From Flavobacteriales bacterium (GTDB taxonomy: Bacteria; Bacteroidota; Bacteroidia; Flavobacteriales_D; Crocinitomicaceae): a DNA stretch of 33,804 nt. Of the stretch, positions 1-7,319 are shown in pieces. The translations under genes and the position numbers were made by a program. Position 1 is the stretch's first letter. Every line of letters begins with the position of its first letter. Under the pieces are notes generated by a model, which saw nothing but the letters and a program-made list of their open reading frames with translations, was not told the origin of the DNA and ran no database searches. The stretch spans positions 1-33,804 of the forward strand of contig CANJKA010000032.1 of NCBI GenBank assembly GCA_947474675.1, given 5' to 3'.

Positions 1-2
1 CA

Positions 3-476
3 AAGGAGAATATTCGAAAAAGCATAGAATGGTATGAAGAAAATAAAAACGATACAATAAATTTTGACAAGGAATTTTTACTTGCAACATGGGAAGAAAT
101 TGAGACCATGAAAAAAGCACCATTGAATACATTTATTCCAAGAGTTGATAGAGCATTGATTAAATTGGATGAGGAGCTAACAAACCCTAAAAAAGTTGCC
201 ATTATTATAAATAAGCATTGTGCAAGTTCATGTGAAGCACTATTATTTATGGCCAAGGAAAGCAGTAAAACAATTCTTGTGGGAGAAAATTCTGGTGGAT
301 ATGTCGGTTACGGTGAAATTACTTTTGTTCCGACTCCTTGTTATCAATTTAATTTAGGATGCACAATGACTCGTTATAAAGACCAAAGACAATACGAGAA
401 GCTTGGAATAGCTCCCAATTTCCAATTGGATAATAAATCTGATTGGATAGAGCAAACTTTACAATTGTTGAAATGA
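3..476 (+). CDS. S41 family peptidase, C-terminal part (gene cut by the window edge)
   Basis: The reading frame is open from the first bases of the window through an internal ATG at 108 to the TGA at 474-476, so the gene begins before the window and only about 157 C-terminal residues are present. The visible part resembles the catalytic core of S41 (tail-specific/C-terminal processing type) serine peptidases. A beta strand (KVAIIINKHCASSCEALLF) carries the nucleophile-loop pattern Cys-Ala-Ser-Ser-Cys-Glu, and GENSGGYVGYGE follows, as in family members where the strand after the nucleophile carries supporting residues. The end, YEKLGIAPNFQLD, matches the usual closing strand (G-x-x-P) of flavobacterial S41 proteins. 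Which Ser is the nucleophile is inferred by alignment from memory with the SASASE pattern. Substrate and cellular location cannot be judged because the N-terminus (signal peptide, PDZ domain) is missing. Confidence 0.75.
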   Translation, partial: KENIRKSIEWYEENKNDTINFDKEFLLATWEEIETMKKAPLNTFIPRVDRALIKLDEELTNPKKVAIIINKHCASSCEALLFMAKESSKTILVGENSGGYVGYGEITFVPTPCYQFNLGCTMTRYKDQRQYEKLGIAPNFQLDNKSDWIEQTLQLLK

Positions 477-773
477 TTAAAAACTACTTATCTTTTAAAA
501 TTCAATAAAAAAGGATTAATCAAATCGATCAACCCCATACTAAAATCAGTCTTTAAATCTTATGTCTTGTAGTCGTCAGTGTATAAAACAACATTCACAA
601 TCGTCCTTGGCACAACATTTACCTACAAAAAACTATTGATTAACAAATCCAATAATTTCATATCTCCATAGAATAGGGTTTAAACCTATTCCACGGAAAA
701 GTTTTCGTCCTCAATAAATGCGATCAATTCAAGATTAAAAATTGCCACAAAACAATCTTTATTTATTCGAATC
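477..773. other. Intergenic region with a leuS-tail-like relic
   Basis: This is the gap between the convergent S41 peptidase gene and the first propeller gene. I see no credible ORF. It contains a 7-bp inverted repeat GAATAGG/CCTATTC around 671-691 without a T-run, so it is a poor terminator, and a 42-base stretch at 582-623 resembling the 3' end of leuS (see the separate entry). No clear terminator was recognised for either flanking gene. Confidence 0.6.
582..623 (-). pseudogene. Short relic resembling the 3' end of leuS
   Basis: When the + strand at 582-623 is laid against 7321-7362 (the last codons of leuS), 32 of 42 bases match without gaps by my count. On the minus strand the stretch reads VNVVPRTIVNVV, against VIVVPGRIVNVV near the LeuRS C-terminus. 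Upstream in this frame there is a stop codon at once, so nothing functional is encoded. It could be a remnant of a rearrangement that accompanied duplication of the propeller genes, or a chance resemblance. The match length makes chance unlikely but I could not test it. Confidence 0.4.
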
Positions 774-3700
774 TTATTGTTTAATCACTTTAAAAGTAGA
801 TTCCATTTCCTCAGATTTAACCATTATAAAGTAAACACCTTCAGCAGTTTCGTTTAAATCTATATCTATAAATTGTGAATTTGAAATTTTTAATTGTTTC
901 ACTTCTCTACCTTGGAAATCAGTTATTTTTATTTGAACATTGATCTGAATTTTTCCTAAATCAAATGTTACGTTTCCTTGAGTTGGGTTTGGATAAATGG
1001 ATATTCCATCTTTTTGAATTTTTTCTACTATTGCTACTGCGGATGGGATGACACTTACGTAGGTATTGAAAGCAGTATTAGTGATGATCGCTGGATTGTA
1101 ATCAAAATAGATATAACCTGTATTATTCACAACTGTATTTTCATCTAAACTATCTTTCGGGCTTATACTGTATTGAATAAATCCGTTACTTCCTAATTGA
1201 TTTACATTACTATCAGGTAGTAGAATATCATAAAAATGGAAAACAACTAAATTGTTGTTACGAATTTCTATTTGGCAAGGATGACTAGTTCCTAATAACT
1301 GAAAGGTGCTCATGTCCATATGTGAACTAATTGTGTCGTAAACATTTACCATTAATGCGGTATCAGTTCCTGTGTTTTGGAAACGAATCGTATAATCTAG
1401 TGTTTGATCAAATAAGACATATTTTTCATCTAATACTCCTTGATGAACAGTTTTGTCATTTGGATCGTATGAACCTATTAAAACTTGAAATAAAGTATCT
1501 ACATTATTTCCTATATATACATCTTCTATTGTAGGATCAATATTCACAATATTAACCAATGTATCACCCAAATGATCCACATTTGGCATTTGTGTTATAA
1601 TATGTATTTGTTGATATTCATTTACTTCTAAATTAGAATAATTCCAAGAAAGAATATTATTTGAAATTGAAGTTGGAGTTGGGATAGAAGAAATAAAAAT
1701 TATAGCTGTATCTAATTCTATTTCAACTATTCCGTTTTCAATTATTGTCCCAACATTTTTGTAATTGATCCAATGATTCGCTTGAAAATTTGCTTTCGTT
1801 TTACTTCCTACAAGGGTAACTTTAATATCATGAATATTGTCAAGTGCTTTTACTCCAAATAAAATAGTATCTCCATAATATGGCATTGAAATATTGATGG
1901 TATCACTTGTTGTGTTTTCCCAATGTAAAGGAGGATTTAAAATAAAACTATGATTACCATTTGTAAGAAATCTATAAAAACTACCATCATTTTGTGTCAA
2001 ACAATAGTTTGAATCAACTTTGATTATCATATCTGGTAAATAAGACTCATTCGATTCTTTGATTCCATTACCATTTAAATCGTTGAAAACATATCCTTTA
2101 ATATTATAATCAATCAAAAAAGGACCAGCTCCTCCATCAGAATATTTTTTTAAAACAAAATCCTGTAATATCCATTTATTCCCAGCTCTGTCAATCGTAA
2201 GATTACCAATAACTGGACTTTGATTGTCTGAATAAAGTGACCATATAGAATTGTTGAATTTTAATAATCCGTAATTTGTTGCAAACCAAGTATTGTTTTG
2301 GGAATCCGTTTGAATACCTGAACAAGTAATATTTGTATTACCTAAAATTGTAGAAAAGGAAGTCCAATTAATTAGATCAAATCGTGAAATTCCATTAGTA
2401 GTACCAACCCATATTTTGTTATTCATGTCAACAGAAATTGACAGGACATTATTATCAATTAAGCCATTGTTAACTGTGTAATGATATGTCCATATTGTTC
2501 CATCAAATAAATAAACGCCATTGTTAGTACCAACCCATAAATTATTTTCCATGTCAAATGCAATACAATTAGCACTTGAATATTCAAAAGGTATCGTAGT
2601 CCAATTGTTACCATCAAATTTCACAAAACCCCTATAAATAGAATAATACCAAAAATTTCCTCTTGCATCTTTTTTTAATAGAGATGATGTAGGATATGAT
2701 TCCGGAGGAGTCTGAATCATTACAGTATTTAAATAATTTACTAGTGTATCCCCATCAAATTTGGAGATACCATTATCAAAACAACTCCAAATATTATTGT
2801 TGCTATCTATATCAATAGTCCTGAAATGAGCACCAAGAGTATAATTTAAAAGTGTCCAATTTGTTTGGTCGTATTTAAATATGGTTGACGCATTACCAAA
2901 TGCTGGTTCTTTGCTAATCAAGTAAATGGAACCATTTGAATCTTCATGAATTTCAGGAGATGAAATATTTTTCATAGGATTACCGATGTAAAAAGGAGTT
3001 ATACGGTTAAAAGTTATCCCATCATATTCAAAAATAGCAAAATCTAGAATATTTAGACTGTTAGATCCAACATACAAATGATTGTTATTATCAACTAAAA
3101 GTACGGATGTATATTCTGGAAAAAATTCGCAATTTAAACCATCAAATTTAATTAATCCATTTTGAGTACCTATCCATAAATTATTTGATAAATCGAATAA
3201 AAAATTTCCTTTTGGTTGATTTTGGTATTCAGAACAAATCGTTATTTCTGTCTGTACTAAATTTTCAACCTTGATTAATATATTACCATTCACATTAAAA
3301 TAAGGAATTCCTTGATTATCAAATTTAATATTCGAAACATCTGCAATTGGACTATTTGGATCTGTAACAACAATCGAATTCCAATTATTCCCATCATATT
3401 TTACAATGCCATTATGAGTAGCGACCCAAAGGTTACCCTGATTATCAAATTCTAAGTCATTTACCATATTTTCATTAGTAGACCCAGTCATATAATTTAT
3501 CCAGTTTGTTCCATCAAACATTACTATTCCATTTGATGTTCCTATCCAAAGATTATCGTTGCTATCAATCGCGATAGAAGATGTGTTATAAACTGTAGCA
3601 AATTCTGTTATATTTTGGCCATCAAATTTTAATATACGGTTTATACTAGTAGCCCAAATATTATTTTGAGAATCTATAACTATATCAGTTAAAGGAAAAG

Positions 3701-3920
3701 GATTATTGATAGTTGGAAAAAATGTAAAGTTGGTTCCATCATATTTTGTCAATCCATGAGAAGATGCATACCATTGTGTCCCATTTTGATCAATTTTAAT
3801 TTCATTGATGTCACCAATAACTGTTGTGTTTTCAAATTCGCTGTAAGTCGTCCATTGCTGTGAAAATCCAAACGAAAAAAACGAAACAATAAATATGATG
3901 GCAAGTATTTGATTTTTCAT
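774..3920 (-). CDS. Secreted two-component-regulator-type propeller protein with T9SS sorting domain (paralog 1)
   Basis: This 1048-residue protein starts with a signal peptide (MKNQILAIIFIVSFFSFGFS, cut before QQW). Residues from about 20 to 600 hold many repeats of the form W-x-G-T-x-N-G-(I/L)-x-(K/R)-(Y/F)-D-G-x-x-W, the pattern of Reg_prop beta-propeller repeats known from the sensor part of hybrid two-component systems. No kinase or transmembrane segment follows, so it is a free secreted propeller. About residue 606 a small SdrD/Cna-B-like beta-sandwich begins (FNDLNGNGIKESNES, a Ca-site-like loop). From about 814 there is a conserved DUF11-like domain starting GSYDPNDKT, and from about 970 a type IX sorting domain beginning SIYPNPTQGN and ending in KVIKQ. 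The gene lies 22 bp behind its paralog on the same strand and is probably cotranscribed with it. Ligand unknown; a role in adhesion or surface binding is inference. Confidence 0.8.
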   Translation of the reverse strand: MKNQILAIIFIVSFFSFGFSQQWTTYSEFENTTVIGDINEIKIDQNGTQWYASSHGLTKYDGTNFTFFPTINNPFPLTDIVIDSQNNIWATSINRILKFDGQNITEFATVYNTSSIAIDSNDNLWIGTSNGIVMFDGTNWINYMTGSTNENMVNDLEFDNQGNLWVATHNGIVKYDGNNWNSIVVTDPNSPIADVSNIKFDNQGIPYFNVNGNILIKVENLVQTEITICSEYQNQPKGNFLFDLSNNLWIGTQNGLIKFDGLNCEFFPEYTSVLLVDNNNHLYVGSNSLNILDFAIFEYDGITFNRITPFYIGNPMKNISSPEIHEDSNGSIYLISKEPAFGNASTIFKYDQTNWTLLNYTLGAHFRTIDIDSNNNIWSCFDNGISKFDGDTLVNYLNTVMIQTPPESYPTSSLLKKDARGNFWYYSIYRGFVKFDGNNWTTIPFEYSSANCIAFDMENNLWVGTNNGVYLFDGTIWTYHYTVNNGLIDNNVLSISVDMNNKIWVGTTNGISRFDLINWTSFSTILGNTNITCSGIQTDSQNNTWFATNYGLLKFNNSIWSLYSDNQSPVIGNLTIDRAGNKWILQDFVLKKYSDGGAGPFLIDYNIKGYVFNDLNGNGIKESNESYLPDMIIKVDSNYCLTQNDGSFYRFLTNGNHSFILNPPLHWENTTSDTINISMPYYGDTILFGVKALDNIHDIKVTLVGSKTKANFQANHWINYKNVGTIIENGIVEIELDTAIIFISSIPTPTSISNNILSWNYSNLEVNEYQQIHIITQMPNVDHLGDTLVNIVNIDPTIEDVYIGNNVDTLFQVLIGSYDPNDKTVHQGVLDEKYVLFDQTLDYTIRFQNTGTDTALMVNVYDTISSHMDMSTFQLLGTSHPCQIEIRNNNLVVFHFYDILLPDSNVNQLGSNGFIQYSISPKDSLDENTVVNNTGYIYFDYNPAIITNTAFNTYVSVIPSAVAIVEKIQKDGISIYPNPTQGNVTFDLGKIQINVQIKITDFQGREVKQLKISNSQFIDIDLNETAEGVYFIMVKSEEMESTFKVIKQ

Positions 3921-3942
3921 GGTTATAGTACTTTTATTAGTA

Positions 3943-6900
3943 TTACTGCTTAATCATTTTAAAAGTAAATTCTTTTTCCTCGGATTTAACTGTTATAAAG
4001 TAGACTCCTTCGGCACTGTCACTTAAATCTACATCTATGAATTGAGTATTTTTACAACTTAAATGCTTAATTTCCCTTCCTTGGAAATCTGTTATTTTAA
4101 CTTGAGTCGTATTTTGAATTTTACCTAAATCAATTGTTAAATTTCCTTGAGTTGGGTTTGGGTAAATAGAAATTCCACCTTTTTGAATTTTTTCTATTAT
4201 TCCTACTGCTGATGGAATGACACTGACATATGTATTGAAAGCAGTATTCGTTATAATCGCTGGATTGTAATCAAAATAAATATATCCTGTATTATTCACA
4301 ACTGTATTTTCATCTAAACTATCTTTCGGACTTATGCTATATTGAATAAAACCGTTACTTCCCAATTGATTTACATTGCTATCTGGTAATAGTATATCAT
4401 AAAAATGGAATACAACTACATTAGTTCCTCGAAGTTCCATTTGACACGGATGACTTGTACCTAATAGTTGCAATGTACTCATATCCATGAATGAGCTAAT
4501 TGTGTCGTAAACATTTACATTAAAAGCAGTGTCAGTTCCTGTGTTCTGAAAACGAATGGTATAATCCAGTGTTTGATCAAACAAAACATAATTTTCATCT
4601 AATACACCTTGATGAACCGTTTTATCATTTGGATCGTATGAACCTGTTAAAACTTGAAAGAGGGTATCGACATTGTTTAATTGATTTGTATCTCCAATGA
4701 TAGGTAGAATTGAAACTGAAGTAATTAGAGTGTCTCCTAAATATTGAACATCTGGCATTTGAGTCGTTACTCTAATTTGTTTTTGTTCGTTGACTAATAA
4801 ATTTGTAAAATTCCATGTTAAAATATCTCCATTTATTGAAGTTGGAGTTGGAATTGCCGAAACATACGAAACACGATCATCTAAATTCATTACTACACTT
4901 CCGGTTTCATTTAATGTACCAATATTTGCATAGTTGATCCAATGGATGGCTTCAAAATTTGCTCTAGTTGCACTACCTACCATGTTTATTCTTAAATCGT
5001 GGATGTTATCGATTGCTTTGATTCCGAAGTAGATTGTATCTCCTGAATTTGGAATGTTGATTAATACTGTATCATTTGTTGTGGATTGCCAGTGGATTGG
5101 TGCGTTATAAGAAATTGTATGTTGACCATTCGATAAATTATAATAAAACATTCCATTTTCATGATTTAAAGTATAATTTGAATCAATTTGAATTATTTGT
5201 TGAGAGATATTTGTTTCAGTAATGTTTTTTATACCATCTCCATTCTCATCATTAAATACAATTCCAATACAATTATTTGATATTGGGCCACTACATCCAT
5301 TCGTTAACTTTGAACAACCATAACCTGTAGAAAACCAAACATCCCCATTTTTTTCTATCTTCAAATCATAAATACCAACAGGATATATAATATTATAAGT
5401 TGTATCCTCAATTTTTTGAAAATTGACACCATTAAATTTAACATTACCAAACCATACATTCCCATCATTATCACCGATAATTTTCCTTGTATTACTTAGG
5501 TAGCTAAATTGATTAAGATTACTAAATAAATTGGCATTAAAGTTTTGATTATAAACAGTCCAATTAATATTATCAAATTTAGCAATTCCCCCTCCTTGAT
5601 TTGAAGAAAACCATTTATTTCCAAATTTATCAAATCCAATAGCTCCAATTAAGTTCCACCATAATCCATTTGAAGGTGTGTAAGATGTCCAATTAATGCC
5701 ATTAAACATTGAGATACCATTATTTGTTCCAATCCACATACTCCCATCTAAATCTTTTTCAATACAGTTTATTTGATTGTGCACCAACCCATTCAATGTT
5801 GTAAAAGAAAACCAATTTAATGAATTTATATTTAATATTTTTATCCCATCATTTGATGACCCTAACCAAATATTGCCTACATTATCAAACTCCATTGAGG
5901 TGATACCACTGCTTGAAGGAAATATATTATCGGCTATAACAGTCCAAATACTATTTTCTAATTTCAAAATACTTCCATTATTATTTTGAGTATATACCCA
6001 CTTATTATTTTCTTTATCTATTAATAATTCACCACAATTGTATAATTCATTAACAGATGAAGAATCAAAATAATTCCAAATACTATCATTGAATAAAGAT
6101 ATTCCATTGTTCGTAAACCATTTGATTCCTAAAGAATCAATTGAAATGGAGGTTGTTGGATAATAATCTATAATAGAAGGACTATATAATCCATCAGTTT
6201 TTGGATGATAATATGTCCAATTAGTATTATCGTATTTAGATATGCCGTTATAAAAAGCTCCAACCCATTTATTATCTTGATTATCAAGCACAATAGTTTT
6301 AATAAAATTCGAACTTAAACCTTCATTAATTGTATAATTTAACCAAGTTACACCATTAAATCTAGACAGCCCTTCAGCTGTTACAATCCATAAATCACCT
6401 TGATTATCTATAGTCAAATCATAAACAATATTACTTAATAATCCATCAGTAACGGTAAAAGGTATAGCATTCAAGCCATCATATTTTATAAGTCCTTGTC
6501 CATGTGTCCCAATCCATGTATTACCATTTTGATCAAATTCAATTGCATTGATACCTGTATAATCAATTAAACTGTCAATTTGAACACAAGATGTATTATT
6601 AAAAATTGAAACACCATAATCAGTAGCTAACCATTTTTGACCTAGATTGTCAATTTTAAGGTCCATGATTTTATTGTGCAGTAAAGGAGTTGTGCTAGGA
6701 AAATAATTAAAGCTTGTACCATCGTATTTTAATAATCCATTGTCCCAAGTTCCACACCAAAGGATTCCTTGATCATCAAATGTTAAACAAGTAATATAAA
6801 CTCCAGGCATACCTAAACTATCTAATAAAGGAATTTTTATCCATTCACCATTTATCAGTTTTGCTAATCCATTATCTGATCCTGCCCAAATTACACCATC

Positions 6901-7161
6901 ACCATCTTGAGCAATTGATATTCCATATCCAGGAATACTATCATATGCAGTATAGTTTTTCCAAATATTATTTTCAAATTTAGACACACCTAGATTATGG
7001 GATATCCATAAATTACCTGAATTATCTTTAAAACTATTTGTTATGTTATTACCACCTAATGATTTATTTGTGCTTCTAGCTGTATAATGTTGCCATTGTT
7101 GAGAAAACCCATTAGTAATAAAAGAAATAATAAATAAGAGAGTTAGAGTTTGATTTTTCAT
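3943..7161 (-). CDS. Secreted two-component-regulator-type propeller protein with T9SS sorting domain (paralog 2)
   Basis: A 1072-residue paralog of the next gene downstream with the same plan: signal peptide (MKNQTLTLLFIISFITNGFS), Reg_prop-type propeller repeats to about residue 620, SdrD-like loop domain near 632 (FNDENGDGIKN), conserved C-terminal domain from about 837 (GSYDPNDKT) and T9SS tail from about 995 (SIYPNPTQGN). The frame is open up to 7233, but the ATG at 7161 is the start: it gives a canonical signal peptide, matches the paralog's MKNQ, and the upstream part overlaps a promoter and the leuS terminator. The bases just before both paralogs' ATG (ACTATAACC) are identical. The C-terminal domain is almost identical in protein sequence to paralog 1 while the propellers differ strongly. 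Function unknown; export through T9SS is known for the sorting domain, the ligand is not. Confidence 0.8.
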   Translation of the reverse strand: MKNQTLTLLFIISFITNGFSQQWQHYTARSTNKSLGGNNITNSFKDNSGNLWISHNLGVSKFENNIWKNYTAYDSIPGYGISIAQDGDGVIWAGSDNGLAKLINGEWIKIPLLDSLGMPGVYITCLTFDDQGILWCGTWDNGLLKYDGTSFNYFPSTTPLLHNKIMDLKIDNLGQKWLATDYGVSIFNNTSCVQIDSLIDYTGINAIEFDQNGNTWIGTHGQGLIKYDGLNAIPFTVTDGLLSNIVYDLTIDNQGDLWIVTAEGLSRFNGVTWLNYTINEGLSSNFIKTIVLDNQDNKWVGAFYNGISKYDNTNWTYYHPKTDGLYSPSIIDYYPTTSISIDSLGIKWFTNNGISLFNDSIWNYFDSSSVNELYNCGELLIDKENNKWVYTQNNNGSILKLENSIWTVIADNIFPSSSGITSMEFDNVGNIWLGSSNDGIKILNINSLNWFSFTTLNGLVHNQINCIEKDLDGSMWIGTNNGISMFNGINWTSYTPSNGLWWNLIGAIGFDKFGNKWFSSNQGGGIAKFDNINWTVYNQNFNANLFSNLNQFSYLSNTRKIIGDNDGNVWFGNVKFNGVNFQKIEDTTYNIIYPVGIYDLKIEKNGDVWFSTGYGCSKLTNGCSGPISNNCIGIVFNDENGDGIKNITETNISQQIIQIDSNYTLNHENGMFYYNLSNGQHTISYNAPIHWQSTTNDTVLINIPNSGDTIYFGIKAIDNIHDLRINMVGSATRANFEAIHWINYANIGTLNETGSVVMNLDDRVSYVSAIPTPTSINGDILTWNFTNLLVNEQKQIRVTTQMPDVQYLGDTLITSVSILPIIGDTNQLNNVDTLFQVLTGSYDPNDKTVHQGVLDENYVLFDQTLDYTIRFQNTGTDTAFNVNVYDTISSFMDMSTLQLLGTSHPCQMELRGTNVVVFHFYDILLPDSNVNQLGSNGFIQYSISPKDSLDENTVVNNTGYIYFDYNPAIITNTAFNTYVSVIPSAVGIIEKIQKGGISIYPNPTQGNLTIDLGKIQNTTQVKITDFQGREIKHLSCKNTQFIDVDLSDSAEGVYFITVKSEEKEFTFKMIKQ

Positions 7162-7186
7162 GGTTATAGTAATTATTTTGAGTGAG

Positions 7187-7217
7187 CAAATATAAATACT
7201 ATTTTTATAACTACAAA
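7187..7217 (-). promoter_or_regulatory. Bacteroidota-type promoter of the propeller gene pair
   Basis: On the minus strand TTTG (7217-7214) is followed after exactly 19 bases by TATATTTG (7194-7187), a full match to the -33 TTTG / -7 TAnnTTTG consensus. Transcription would start near 7181, leaving about 20 bases before the ATG at 7161. The -33 box lies in the T-rich tail of the leuS terminator. Confidence 0.7.
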
Positions 7218-7220
7218 ATA

Positions 7221-7246
7221 AAAGGTCAACCAAATGGTTGACCTTT
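7221..7246 (-). terminator. leuS: Intrinsic terminator of leuS
   Basis: AAAGGTCAACC and GGTTGACCTTT form a perfect 11-bp stem with a 4-base loop (AAAT on the + strand). On the minus strand the stem is followed by TATTTTG, a T-rich run. It lies about 75 bases after the leuS stop codon. It could also act in the other direction, because A/T-rich bases flank it on both sides. Confidence 0.8.
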
Positions 7247-7319
7247 AAAACTTATAGTATCACTCAATTCAAAATCAAACATCAAAGATTCAACATTCAA
7301 TCCAATCAAGTTTGTAATC

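Noticed and set aside
671..691. Inverted repeat GAATAGG/CCTATTC as the terminator of propeller paralog 1
   Set aside because: No T-run follows on the minus strand and the stem is only 7 bp.
7162..7233. N-terminal extension of paralog 2 to 7233
   Set aside because: The segment holds a full promoter and runs up to the leuS terminator, and the signal peptide begins at 7161.
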